Below are positions 9,061 to 17,949 of a stretch of 64,000 nucleotides of DNA, in pieces. The stretch covers positions 124,001-188,000 of the forward strand of contig NZ_SIZZ01000004.1 in assembly GCF_004322705.1 (NCBI RefSeq). Direction: 5' to 3'. Both the position numbers and the translations under genes were made by a program. Source of the DNA: Dyella terrae. Its GTDB lineage: Bacteria; Pseudomonadota; Gammaproteobacteria; Xanthomonadales; Rhodanobacteraceae. The stretch's first letter is position 1. Each line of letters begins with the position of its first letter. A model generated the notes under the pieces. It did not search any database, was not told where the DNA came from, and was given only the letters and a program-made list of their open reading frames with translations.

Positions 9061-11337
9061 ATGCGTACTCTTCTTTTTGCCGCCCTGATCACGGTGGCCG
9101 CTCCTGCCATGGCCGACAAGCTCACCATCGAACGCATCTACGACGGCGGCAATCTCGCCGGTCCCGCCCCGCGTGGACTGCAGATTTCGCCGGATGGATC
9201 GCGCATCACCTTCCTGCGCGCGCGCGCTGACGATCAGTTCCAGCTGGATCTTTGGGAGTACCGGCCCAGGGACAACAGCACGCATCTGCTGGTGGATTCG
9301 CGCAAGCTCGATCCGCAGGGCGAGGAGTTGTCCGACGCCGAGAAGGCGCGTCGTGAGCGCGCCCGCACCGCGGGCCTTCGCGGCATCGTCAGCTACCAGT
9401 GGTCGCCGGATGGCAAGCAGTTGCTGATTCCCCTCGGCGGCAAGCTGTACCTCTATGACGTAGCCGCCGCGCATCCGACGGCGCGCGTGCTGGATACCGG
9501 CGGCGACGTGGTGGATCCGAAGATCTCGCCCAAGGGTCATTTCGTTTCGTACCTGCGTGACCAGAACCTGTGGGTGCTGGACCTGGCGACGGGCGAAAAC
9601 CGCCAGCTGACCCACGATGGCGGCGGCACGGTGCACAACGCCGAAGCCGAATTCGTGGCCCAGGAAGAAATGGATCGCAGCGAAGGTTACTGGTGGGCGC
9701 CGGATGACAGCGCCATCGCCTTCGAGCGCTTCGACGAGGCCAGGGTGCCGGTGATCAAGCGCACCGAGGTGTATGCCGATCGCACCGAGGTGATCGACCA
9801 GCGCTATCCTGGCGCGGGCGAAAACAACGTCGCCGTGAAGCTTGGCCTGGTGTCGCCGGCAGGTGGCCAGGCGCGCTGGGTCGACCTGGGCAAGGACCAG
9901 GACATCTACCTGGTACGCGTGAAGTGGCTGCCGGACAGCAAGCAGCTGACCTACCAGCGCATGCCGCGCAGCCAGCAGAAGCTCGACCTCCGGCTGGTCG
10001 ATGCGAAGACGCTGACGCAGCGCACCTTGCTGACCGAAACCAGCAACACCTGGATCAACCTCAACGACGACCTGCAATTCCTCAAGGACGGCAAGAGCTT
10101 TGTCTGGGGTAGCGAGCGCAGCGGATACCACCATCTGTATCTGTACGGCATCGACGGCAAGCTGCGTCATCCGATCACCCAGGGCGACTGGCAGATCGAC
10201 GGCCTGCTGGCGCTGGACGAGCACACCGGCACCGCCTTCTTCAGCTCCAACCGCGAGTTCGTTCCCGATCGCCAGGTTTACGCGGCCAAGCTCGATGGCG
10301 CCAACGCGGCCGCACCGCTGCGCGTGACGCAGGGGCCGGGCACGCACATGGTGGAATTCGCGCCCAATGCGTCGTTCTATCTCGACACCTACTCGAGCAT
10401 CGACATCCCGCCGCAGGTCAGCGTGCACAAGCCCGACGGCACGTTCGTCAGCTGGATCGAACAGAACAAGCTCGATGAAAACCATCCGTTCTGGCCCTAT
10501 CGCACCAGCGTCAGCAAGCCGGAATTCGGCACGCTGCGTTCGGCGGATGGGCAGACCCTCTACTACCGCATCTACAAGCCGGTGGGTTTCGACCCGACGA
10601 AGAAGTACCCGGTCTTCGACACCTACTACGGCGGCCCGCATGCGCAGGTGGTGGCAAACACCTGGGGTGATTATTTCAATGAGTACATGGCTAGCCAGGG
10701 CTATGTGGTGTTCACGCTCGACAACCGCGGCATGGCCCGTCGCGGCCGTAAGTTCGAGGACGCGATCTACCAGCAGACCGGTGCGGCCGAAGTCGACGAC
10801 CAGCTCGTCGGCATTCAATGGCTGAAGGCGCAACCCTGGGTCGATGGCCGCCGCATCGGCGTTTTCGGCTGGAGCTACGGCGGCTACATGACCACCATGA
10901 TGCTGTCCAAGGCGTCCGACCAGATCGCCGGCGGCGTGGCCGTGGCGCCGGTGACCGACTGGCACCTCTACGACACCTTCTACACCGAGCGTTATCTTGG
11001 TCGACCGCAGGACAACGATGCTGGCTATACGCGCAGCTCGCCGTTTGCCTGGCTCGATGGCCTGACCAGCAAGCTCTACCTCGTGCACGGCATGGCCGAC
11101 GACAACGTGCTGTTCGTCAATTCGACGAAGCTGATGGCGGAGCTGCAGAGGCGCGGCACGCAGTTCCAGTTCATGGCGTATCCCGGCGCCAAGCACGGCC
11201 TCAACCTGCCGGGCCAGCGTACGCACGTGTATCACCTGATCCAGAACTTCTTCGATCGCGAGATCAAGAATGCGCCGATGCCGTCGCCGAAGGCAGCGCC
11301 CGCACCGGCAGCCTCCGCGGGTAAATCCGGCGGCTGA
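9061..11337 (+). CDS. Dipeptidyl peptidase IV, exported S9B peptidase
   Basis: Serine exopeptidase that removes X-Pro (X-Ala) dipeptides from peptide N-termini, probably in the periplasm. The start at 9061 (MRTLLFAALITVAAPAMA) gives a clear signal peptide and 758 residues; an earlier frame start at 8887 would read through the repeat. A beta-propeller with EFVAQEEMDRSEGYWW (the Glu pair that holds the substrate amino terminus) precedes the alpha/beta-hydrolase domain. That domain has GWSYGGYM (Ser605), ADDNVLF and GAKHGLN as catalytic triad motifs. Confidence 0.92.
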   Translation: MRTLLFAALITVAAPAMADKLTIERIYDGGNLAGPAPRGLQISPDGSRITFLRARADDQFQLDLWEYRPRDNSTHLLVDSRKLDPQGEELSDAEKARRERARTAGLRGIVSYQWSPDGKQLLIPLGGKLYLYDVAAAHPTARVLDTGGDVVDPKISPKGHFVSYLRDQNLWVLDLATGENRQLTHDGGGTVHNAEAEFVAQEEMDRSEGYWWAPDDSAIAFERFDEARVPVIKRTEVYADRTEVIDQRYPGAGENNVAVKLGLVSPAGGQARWVDLGKDQDIYLVRVKWLPDSKQLTYQRMPRSQQKLDLRLVDAKTLTQRTLLTETSNTWINLNDDLQFLKDGKSFVWGSERSGYHHLYLYGIDGKLRHPITQGDWQIDGLLALDEHTGTAFFSSNREFVPDRQVYAAKLDGANAAAPLRVTQGPGTHMVEFAPNASFYLDTYSSIDIPPQVSVHKPDGTFVSWIEQNKLDENHPFWPYRTSVSKPEFGTLRSADGQTLYYRIYKPVGFDPTKKYPVFDTYYGGPHAQVVANTWGDYFNEYMASQGYVVFTLDNRGMARRGRKFEDAIYQQTGAAEVDDQLVGIQWLKAQPWVDGRRIGVFGWSYGGYMTTMMLSKASDQIAGGVAVAPVTDWHLYDTFYTERYLGRPQDNDAGYTRSSPFAWLDGLTSKLYLVHGMADDNVLFVNSTKLMAELQRRGTQFQFMAYPGAKHGLNLPGQRTHVYHLIQNFFDREIKNAPMPSPKAAPAPAASAGKSGG

Positions 11338-11350
11338 CGCCGCCTGTCAG

Positions 11351-11480
11351 GTCGCTCTCGCTGCGCGTCGCTGTGAATGGTGAATAGGAAGAGCAGGCTC
11401 AGGAGCTCCTCAGTCCGGCTTTTCCTATTCACTATTCACAGGCGGCATCCGCCGCCGGCATGACAGGGCGCGCAGCGCCC
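11351..11480. repeat. Palindromic intergenic element, copy b (diverged, arms co-varied)
   Basis: The left arm starts TGTGAATGGTGAATAGGAAG at 11382 and the right arm (ending 11440) reads, in complement, TGTGAATAGTGAATAGGAAA. Other copies have GAACGG where both arms here have GAATAGG. Terminal hairpins GGCGGCA/TGCCGCC-like and GGGCGC-gca-GCGCCC follow. Confidence 0.85.
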
Positions 11481-11495
11481 GCCCCCGCGCCACGC

Positions 11496-11528
11496 AAAAG
11501 AAAACCCGCCAGCGCGAACTGGCGGGTT
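11496..11528 (-). terminator. Rho-independent terminator of the 204-aa gene
   Basis: On the minus strand AACCCGCCAG (11528-11519) pairs with CTGGCGGGTT (11512-11503) around a 6-nt loop, followed by the T-rich tract TTTTCTTTT. It lies 30 bp after the stop of the minus-strand gene. Confidence 0.85.
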
Positions 11529-11558
11529 TGATCTTCGGTAACGCTTGAAGCGAACCGC

Positions 11559-12173
11559 TTACGGCGCGGTACCCACGCCCGTATCGCCCTGTTCCAGCGG
11601 CGGCGGTGTGCCGGCGACGGCAAGCAGCGACGTCGCGTAACCGTCCTCAATGCTGATCGTCGAGACTTCGTCCCAGGAGAAGAACGACGCCTCGCGCAGC
11701 CACTCGGCGTCAGGGCTGATTTCCTGCATGTGGAAACCGTCGTCTTCCACCGCGATCAACTTGCCGATGTAGCAGACTTCCGCTTCGTCCTCGCTGTCCA
11801 CGTGCACGCCGATCACCGGCGATTGGCGAGCGGCGGCCTGCACGACTTCGCGGATGTCATCCAGCGGGAAGCCACGCGGCGGGCGCGGGAGGATGTGCTT
11901 GAGGGCCAGCGCCTTCTCCATGAAGGGCGCGTGCTTGTCCGGCGCTTCCAGTTCGGAAATGTCGCGGTGCCGCATGATGTACATACCGTCGTAGGTAATC
12001 GAATCGCCCACGACCCACAACAAGAAAAACTCGCGACCGACGCCGCCGACATAGCCGCAGAAGCTGCCGTGTTCGAGTTCACTTCGCCACAGGCGGATCA
12101 GCTGTTGCTGCTGCTGCGCTTCACGCAGCTGGGCACGCTGGCCAGTGGTCTTTAGCTCAATGATGTTTCCCAT
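11559..12173 (-). CDS. Conserved hypothetical protein, 204 aa, soluble
   Basis: I do not recognise the family. The protein has no signal peptide or membrane segment and is acidic. It starts with a Gln-rich helix (REAQQQQQLIRLWRSELE) and ends with a probably disordered tail (TPPPLEQGDTGVGTAP). Repeated phrases such as GFHMQEISPD and FFSWDEVSTI suggest small beta-barrel (SH3/Sm-like) folds. It lies 36 bp after hslU on the same strand, so it may be the third gene of an hslVU operon, and it has its own terminator. Confidence 0.75.
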   Translation of the reverse strand: MGNIIELKTTGQRAQLREAQQQQQLIRLWRSELEHGSFCGYVGGVGREFFLLWVVGDSITYDGMYIMRHRDISELEAPDKHAPFMEKALALKHILPRPPRGFPLDDIREVVQAAARQSPVIGVHVDSEDEAEVCYIGKLIAVEDDGFHMQEISPDAEWLREASFFSWDEVSTISIEDGYATSLLAVAGTPPPLEQGDTGVGTAP

Positions 12174-12209
12174 ACCGCAAATTTTACCAGTCGGGGTCGT
12201 GCCCCATGT

Positions 12210-13544
12210 TTACAGGATGTAACGGCTCAAATCCTCGTCCTTGACCAGGCTGCCGAGGTTTTTATCGACATATTCGGCGTCGATCACATATTTTTCGCCG
12301 GATTTGTCAGCCGCTTCGAAGGAGATCTTCTCCAGCAGGCGCTCCATCACCGTGTGAAGACGGCGTGCACCGATGTTTTCCGTGCGCTCGTTTACCTGGA
12401 ACGCCACTTCAGCCAGGCGATCGATGCCCGTTTCCGTGAATTCGATACCCACGCCCTCGGTGCCGAGCAAGGCAACATACTGTTTTGTAAGCGCATTGTG
12501 CGGCTCGCGCAGGATGCGGCCGAAGTCCCCGACCGACAGTGCCGACAGCTCGACGCGGATCGGCAGGCGACCCTGCAACTCCGGAATCAGGTCCGAGGGC
12601 TTGGCCAGCGAGAACGCGCCCGAGGCGATGAACAGCATGTGGTCGGTCTTGATCGGGCCGTACTTGGTGGACACGGTAGAGCCTTCCACCAGGGGCAGCA
12701 GGTCGCGCTGCACGCCTTCGCGACTCACCCCCGCACCGCCCCATTCCGAGCGCTGGGCAATCTTGTCGATTTCGTCGATGAACACGATGCCGTTCTGCTC
12801 GGCGGCGAACACCGACTGCGAGCGGATGTCGTCATCATTGAGAAGCTTGGCGGCTTCTTCGTCGACCAGCAGCGGGCGCGCCAGCTTGATCGCCAGCTTG
12901 CGCTTCTGCTGCTTCGCACCACCCAGGTTCTGGAACATCTGGCGCAACTGCTGGCCCATTTCTTCCATGCCCGGCGGCGACATGATTTCCACGCCGACAT
13001 TCATGGCGAAATCCAGCTCGATCTCGCGATCGTCCAGCTCACCATCGCGCAGCTGGCGACGCAGCTTCTGGCGCGTGTCGTTGTCGATGGCCGGTGCCGG
13101 ATCCTGGGTCCAGTCGGTCGGCGACTGGCGACGCGGCAGCAGCGCATCAAGGATGCGATCTTCGGCACGGTCTTCCGCCTGCGTGCGCACGCGCTTCATG
13201 GCCTGCTCGCGCGTGAGCTTGTAGGACACGTCGGCCAGGTCGCGCACGATGGATTCCACGTCCTTGCCGACGTAACCGACCTCGGTGAACTTGGTCGCTT
13301 CGACCTTGACGAACGGCGCGTTCGCCAGCGACGCGAGGCGACGGGCGATCTCCGTCTTACCCACGCCGGTGGGACCGATCATGAGAATGTTCTTGGGCGT
13401 CACTTCATCGCGCAGGCCCTGATCCAGCTGCATGCGGCGCCAGCGGTTACGCAGCGCGATCGCGACGGCGCGCTTGGCGTCGTGCTGGCCGATGATGAAG
13501 CGGTCGAGTTCGTTGACGATTTCGCGGGGAGTCAGTTCAGACAT
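12210..13544 (-). CDS. hslU: HslU, ATPase of the HslUV protease
   Basis: AAA+ unfoldase that feeds proteins into HslV in the cytoplasm. Its 444 residues match the family length. Walker [10 protein letters not shown], Walker B FIDEIDKI and the C-terminal EDLSRYIL tail that docks into HslV are all present. hslV lies 58 bp upstream on the same strand. Confidence 0.97.
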   Translation of the reverse strand: MSELTPREIVNELDRFIIGQHDAKRAVAIALRNRWRRMQLDQGLRDEVTPKNILMIGPTGVGKTEIARRLASLANAPFVKVEATKFTEVGYVGKDVESIVRDLADVSYKLTREQAMKRVRTQAEDRAEDRILDALLPRRQSPTDWTQDPAPAIDNDTRQKLRRQLRDGELDDREIELDFAMNVGVEIMSPPGMEEMGQQLRQMFQNLGGAKQQKRKLAIKLARPLLVDEEAAKLLNDDDIRSQSVFAAEQNGIVFIDEIDKIAQRSEWGGAGVSREGVQRDLLPLVEGSTVSTKYGPIKTDHMLFIASGAFSLAKPSDLIPELQGRLPIRVELSALSVGDFGRILREPHNALTKQYVALLGTEGVGIEFTETGIDRLAEVAFQVNERTENIGARRLHTVMERLLEKISFEAADKSGEKYVIDAEYVDKNLGSLVKDEDLSRYIL

Positions 13545-13602
13545 GGGAGCAGCCGTGAGAAGTGGGGACGCAGGAAGTGAGAGGGGCCAGCAAAGGCGCG
13601 AC

Positions 13603-14136
13603 TCACAGCTCTTCGATCGTCGTGTTGTGATTGGTGTAGATGCAGATGTCGCCGGCGATCTTCAACGCCTTCTCGACGATGGTACGGGCATCCATCTCGG
13701 TGTTTTCCATCAGCGCGAGCGCGGCCGATTGCGCGTAGGGGCCGCCGGAACCGATGGCAATCAGGCCGTGTTCGGGTTCAAGGACGTCGCCATTGCCGGA
13801 GATAAGCAGCGATGCATCCTTGTCGGCGACGGCGAGCATCGCTTCAAGGCGGCCCAGGCGGCGATCGGTACGCCATTCCTTGGCCATCTCCACCGCGGCG
13901 CGGGTGAGGTTGCCGCTGTGCTTGATGAGCTTTTCCTCGAACAGCTCGAACAAGGTGAAGGCATCGGCCGTGGCGCCGGCGAAACCGGCCAGCACGTCGC
14001 CCTTGCCCAGGCGGCGGATCTTGCGCGCGTTCGCCTTCATCACCGTGTTGCCCAGGGTGACCTGACCGTCGCCGCCGATGACGACACGGCCGTTGCGACG
14101 AACGGAAACGATGGTGGTGGCGTGGAACGATTCCAT
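13603..14136 (-). CDS. hslV: HslV, peptidase of the HslUV protease
   Basis: Threonine protease that forms a double hexamer capped by HslU. The start is set at the ATG at 14136 (177 residues); the longer frame to 14187 is not family-like. The sequence begins [19 protein letters not shown]. The catalytic Thr is expected at TTIVSVRR, so a 6-residue MESFHA leader must be removed, unlike E. coli where Thr follows Met directly. [14 protein letters not shown] and [14 protein letters not shown] are conserved. Confidence 0.96.
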   Translation of the reverse strand: MESFHATTIVSVRRNGRVVIGGDGQVTLGNTVMKANARKIRRLGKGDVLAGFAGATADAFTLFELFEEKLIKHSGNLTRAAVEMAKEWRTDRRLGRLEAMLAVADKDASLLISGNGDVLEPEHGLIAIGSGGPYAQSAALALMENTEMDARTIVEKALKIAGDICIYTNHNTTIEEL

Positions 14137-14167
14137 GGAGGGAAGCCTGCGTGTTCGGAGCCTCTGA

Positions 14168-14195
14168 ATGTGGGGAGAAAGGGGCAAAAGCCAAG
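14168..14195 (-). promoter_or_regulatory. Candidate heat-shock (sigma-32-like) promoter of hslVU
   Basis: On the minus strand CTTGGCT (14195-14189), a 13-bp spacer and CCCCACAT (14175-14168) resemble CTTGAAA/CCCCATNT. It ends about 32 bp before the hslV start. The -35 match is only partial; the call leans on known heat-shock control of hslVU in related bacteria. Confidence 0.35.
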
Positions 14196-14370
14196 GGAAG
14201 AACCCTCAACCGGCCCATCGGGACACCCCTGCAGGCGACCGTTTCAGACGTAACCAATGCGATAAGACGCTGTTTCGCAGGAAGTTGCTGCGTCGCGCCA
14301 TAAAACGGTGTCTTCTTTCGATTGACACAGCCCCGCGACAGGTTCTTTACTCGGGCGCTGAGGGGTAGTT

Positions 14371-14390
14371 CCGTCAGAGTTCTCTGACGG
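14371..14390. promoter_or_regulatory. Perfect dyad CCGTCAGAG-TT-CTCTGACGG
   Basis: A 9+9 bp inverted repeat with a 2-bp centre in the 600-bp gap between hslV and the TonB-dependent receptor gene. The short centre favours a protein-binding site over a hairpin. A second dyad, ACGTAGC/GCTACGT, lies at 14423-14444. Confidence 0.35.
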
Positions 14391-14497
14391 CAGGCGAGAA
14401 GGAAGGGATGGGCCCTGGGGACGTAGCGCGAGGGTGCTACGTAGGCCGATCCATCGCCGCATCAATCTGGCTGCTGTGCCTTTTTTTTGTGACGTAG

Positions 14498-14608
14498 ATT
14501 TAGATCGATCCATTGTTCACATGTCTGAATGTGGATCGATTTAGACGACGACATAGCCGGTGTGAACCGGTCGGTCGAGCTGGCTTCTGAATTTGGATCG
14601 ATCCAAAT
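14498..14608. promoter_or_regulatory. Three phased palindromic operators upstream of a TonB receptor
   Basis: The third site (14591-14608) is a perfect 18-bp palindrome, ATTTGGATCGATCCAAAT. Sites one (14498-14515, ATTTAGATCGATCCATTG) and two (14529-14546, ATGTGGATCGATTTAGAC) are imperfect copies sharing the GGATCGATCC core. Their centres are 31 and 62 bp apart, near whole numbers of helical turns. The CG-centred symmetry resembles LacI-family operators, but no regulator for them lies in the window. Confidence 0.65.
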
Positions 14609-14738
14609 CAGTGACACGCGACCAAAGGCGACAAGCCAGCGCGATGCGTTCCCGCCCGTGACGCCCCTCGTATGCGGATGCCAGTCGTGCCGGCGTCCGG
14701 TTTCGGCCTTCAAAGGCCTTATCGGGGAGATCACAAGC

Positions 14739-17729
14739 ATGTCGAGCAAGAGCAGTCGTTGGTTGGCCCACCCGTGGCGCATGAGCGCCCTGGCCGTGGC
14801 GCTCGGTTCCTGCCTCGCGGGCAACGCGCTCGCACAGTCCAATGCCTCCGGTGCCATCTTCGGTCGCGTCGACGCGGCCCAGGGCACCGTGGTGCATATC
14901 GAAAATCCGCAGACCGGCGTCAGCCGCGACGTGAGCGTGGCCGACGACGGCCGCTATCGCGCGCCGTCGCTGCCGGTGGGCGTCTACAAAGTCACGGTGA
15001 TGCGTGACGGCCAGGTGGTTGATACGCGCGATACGGTGCAGGTCAATATCGGTACCAGCACCGAGGTGTCCTTCTCGGCCGCGGCAGCGAGCTCGGCCAA
15101 GTCGCTTGAAGGCGTCAACGTGGTGGCCAGCGCGATCCCGTCGATCGACGTGTCGTCGGTCGATACGCGCACCGTGCTCAACTCCGATCAGCTGCAACGC
15201 CTGCCGCTGCCGCAGAGCGTGAATGCCGCCGTGCTGCTGGCGCCAGGCGCGGTCAATGCCGATGCGCGTTACGGCAACGCCGTGTCGCTGGGCGGCTCGT
15301 CGGCTGCGGAGAACCAGTACTACGTCAACGGCTTTCCGGTGACCAACCCGCTGACGGGCCTGGGCGCGACCCAGCTGCCGTTCAACGCCATCGACCAGGA
15401 ACAGGTTTTCACCGGCGGCTATGGCGCGGAATACGGCCGCTCCACCGGCGGCGTGGTCGCCCTCGTCACCAAGCGCGGCACCAACCAGTGGCAAGGCGGC
15501 GCACAGGTGCTCTACACGCCGGCGGGCCTGCGTGAAACCGAACAGGCCACCTATCGCCCGGGCGACGGCGCGCAGATCACCGGTCGCGACAAGCACTCGG
15601 CGAAGCTGTGGGAGACGACATACAGCGCTTACATCGGCGGCCCGCTGATCAAGGACAAGCTGTTCTTCTTCGGTTCGGCCGAACAGATCAAATCCGAAAA
15701 CAACACCTACACCCTCGGCACCAACGTCACGCGCTCGTACAACACCAACGAAACGCACCGCTGGCTGGGCAAGATCGACTGGAACATCACCGACAGCCAC
15801 ATCCTGGAATTCACCGGGATGAGCGACACCGCCTCGACGTACGCCGACCAGTATGTCTACGACGGCGTGCACGACATCCAGTACAACAAGAAAGGCTGGC
15901 GCAGTCAGAAGAACCAGGGCACGGCCGGCTCCTCGCCGGGCGGCCAGGTTTATATCGCGCAGTACACCGGCTACGTCGGCGATCTGACGATCGACGCCCT
16001 GTACGGCAAGGAACACACCGACCACGTCGACATCACCTCGGGCTCGGACTGCATCTACTTCCAGGACAACCGCGACAGCGTGGCACCGTCGCAGCGCCTG
16101 CAGGGCTGCAACATTTCCAGCGGCATCGCGGCGCCGGGCGCGTACGACGAAACCAACGGCTGGCACCTCAACCTCAGCTATCGCCTGGGCAACCACGACT
16201 TGCGCGCCGGCGTCGACCACTACCGCGTGGAATCGCTCAACGGTTCGGATACCTCCGGCGGCGTGGGTTGGTTCTACTTCGACAACCCGCCCAGCGGCGT
16301 GATCGAATCGCGCGGAAATCTCCCGGTGCCGGCCGGCCATACGGGCATCGTCGAGCGCTACGTGTTCCGCGCCATCGGCCAGGCCAAGGTGGAACAGGAA
16401 GCCCAGTACCTCGAAGACAACTGGCAGATCTCCGATCGCTGGCTGGCGCGCATCGGCCTGCGCAACGAGCAGTTCTCCAACCTCAACGCCGATGACGAAG
16501 TCTTCGCCAAGCAGCGTCACCAGCTGGCGCCGCGACTGGGCGTGTCCTGGGATGTGCTCGGCGATTCGAGCCTGAAGGTTTACGCCAACGCCGGCCGCTA
16601 CCATCTGGCGATTCCGAACAACGTCGCCGTGCGCGGCGCCTCCGGTTCGCTGTACGAAACGCAGTGGGGCACCTTCGATGGTGCGCCGAACACCAACGGC
16701 ACGCCGCCGAACTGGACGCCGATCGAAAACACCGTCTACGCCAATGGTGCCGACGGCACGCCGCCTGATCCGCGCTCGATTTCCGCGCGCAACCTCAAGG
16801 CGTACTACCAGGACGAGTTCATCCTCGGTTTCGACAAGCAGCTGAGCACCAGCTGGACGCTCGGCGCGAAAGTCCGCTACCGCAAGCTGCGCAGCATCAT
16901 CGACGACTGGTGCGATGATCGTCCGTTCGTGAAATGGGCGGCCGATCACGGCGTCGACTACGCCGATCCGTCGCCGACCTGCTACATCATCAATCCGGGT
17001 GCGTCCAACCGCTTCGCCGTGGATCTCGACGGTGACGGCAAGCTCGAAGACATCCGTCTGAGCGCGAACGACATCGGCCTGCCCGAAGCCAAGCGCAAGT
17101 ACTACGCTCTGGATGCGTACCTCGAGCACCGCTTCGACAACAAGTGGTACGGCCGCCTCGACTACACCTTCTCGCGCAGCTACGGCAACTCCGAAGGCCT
17201 GCTGAAATCCGACATCGGCCAGCTCGATCCGTCGGTGACGCAGGACTGGGATCACAAGGAGCTGATGATCGGTTCCAACGGTCCGGAAGCGAACGACCGC
17301 ACGCATCAGATCCGCGCCTACGGCTACTACCAGATCACCGACGAGTGGCTGGCCAGCGCGAACATCCTGATCCAGTCCGGCCGTCCGAAGAACTGCATCG
17401 GCGTGTATCCGGGCGACATCCCGTCGGAAATCAACTACGGCAACTCGTACTTCTACTGCAAGGGCCAGCTGACCGCGCGCGGCAGCCAGGGTCGCCTGCC
17501 GTGGCAGTACCGCCTGGACCTTGGCGTGCAGTACCGCCCGGCGTTCGCCAACCACAACCTGGCCTTCACCATGACGGTCGTGAACGTGTTCAACAAGCAG
17601 ACCGTGTTGAGCATGAACGAGCTGGGTGAAACCGGTAGCGGCGCACCCAACCTGAGCTACTCGCAGCCGCTGTCGTACCAGACCCCGCGCTACTTCCAGT
17701 TCGGCGTCCGCTACGACTTCCAGATGTAA
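14739..17729 (+). CDS. TonB-dependent receptor, Oar-like
   Basis: Outer-membrane gated channel for a large or scarce ligand. The ATG at 14739 (MSSKSSRWLAHPWRM) follows GGGGAG and gives a signal peptide ending ALAQ and 996 residues. An N-terminal carboxypeptidase-regulatory-like beta-sandwich (about 30-110) precedes the plug (about 120-240, with VNGFPVTNPLTG) and a C-terminal barrel ending FGVRYDFQM. The ligand is unknown; a carbohydrate is possible given the LacI-like operators upstream. The gene sits between xerC and hslV. Confidence 0.9.
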   Translation: MSSKSSRWLAHPWRMSALAVALGSCLAGNALAQSNASGAIFGRVDAAQGTVVHIENPQTGVSRDVSVADDGRYRAPSLPVGVYKVTVMRDGQVVDTRDTVQVNIGTSTEVSFSAAAASSAKSLEGVNVVASAIPSIDVSSVDTRTVLNSDQLQRLPLPQSVNAAVLLAPGAVNADARYGNAVSLGGSSAAENQYYVNGFPVTNPLTGLGATQLPFNAIDQEQVFTGGYGAEYGRSTGGVVALVTKRGTNQWQGGAQVLYTPAGLRETEQATYRPGDGAQITGRDKHSAKLWETTYSAYIGGPLIKDKLFFFGSAEQIKSENNTYTLGTNVTRSYNTNETHRWLGKIDWNITDSHILEFTGMSDTASTYADQYVYDGVHDIQYNKKGWRSQKNQGTAGSSPGGQVYIAQYTGYVGDLTIDALYGKEHTDHVDITSGSDCIYFQDNRDSVAPSQRLQGCNISSGIAAPGAYDETNGWHLNLSYRLGNHDLRAGVDHYRVESLNGSDTSGGVGWFYFDNPPSGVIESRGNLPVPAGHTGIVERYVFRAIGQAKVEQEAQYLEDNWQISDRWLARIGLRNEQFSNLNADDEVFAKQRHQLAPRLGVSWDVLGDSSLKVYANAGRYHLAIPNNVAVRGASGSLYETQWGTFDGAPNTNGTPPNWTPIENTVYANGADGTPPDPRSISARNLKAYYQDEFILGFDKQLSTSWTLGAKVRYRKLRSIIDDWCDDRPFVKWAADHGVDYADPSPTCYIINPGASNRFAVDLDGDGKLEDIRLSANDIGLPEAKRKYYALDAYLEHRFDNKWYGRLDYTFSRSYGNSEGLLKSDIGQLDPSVTQDWDHKELMIGSNGPEANDRTHQIRAYGYYQITDEWLASANILIQSGRPKNCIGVYPGDIPSEINYGNSYFYCKGQLTARGSQGRLPWQYRLDLGVQYRPAFANHNLAFTMTVVNVFNKQTVLSMNELGETGSGAPNLSYSQPLSYQTPRYFQFGVRYDFQM

Positions 17730-17773
17730 AACGAAGGACCACGCGGCGGGAGTCGCCGCTTCATCTCCCCGTT

Positions 17774-17808
17774 GCCGCCGGTGGCTCCCCCTCCGGCGGC
17801 TTTTTTTT
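17774..17808 (+). terminator. Rho-independent terminator of the TonB receptor gene
   Basis: GCCGCCGG (17774-17781) pairs with CCGGCGGC (17793-17800), followed by eight T residues (17801-17808), 45 bp after the stop codon. Confidence 0.93.
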
Positions 17809-17817
17809 AGCGGAGGG

Positions 17818-17949
17818 GTCGCGCCTGCGGCGCTGTGAACGGTGAACAGTGAACAGAAAAAGCGGGGTCGGAGGTATCCGTCAGGTCGCTCTTACCCGTT
17901 TACCGTTCACAGCGCCGCAGGCGCGACCCTCCCTGGGCGCACCGCGCCC
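17818..17949. repeat. Palindromic intergenic element, copy c
   Basis: The left arm contains TGTGAAC, GGTGAAC and AGTGAAC in tandem (from 17834), and the right arm ends 17911. It is bounded by GCGCC-tgc-GGCGC, GCGCC-gca-GGCGC and GGGCGC-acc-GCGCCC. The last hairpin ends one base before the xerC stop codon. Confidence 0.88.

Noticed and set aside
8893-11235. 780-codon reverse frame opposite dipeptidyl peptidase IV
   Set aside because: No family features; the forward strand carries the full catalytic triad.
14541-17555. 1004-codon reverse-strand open frame across the TonB receptor gene
   Set aside because: Low-complexity Val/Arg/His/Asp-rich composition typical of the antisense of a GC-rich gene; the forward frame has signal peptide, plug and barrel signatures.
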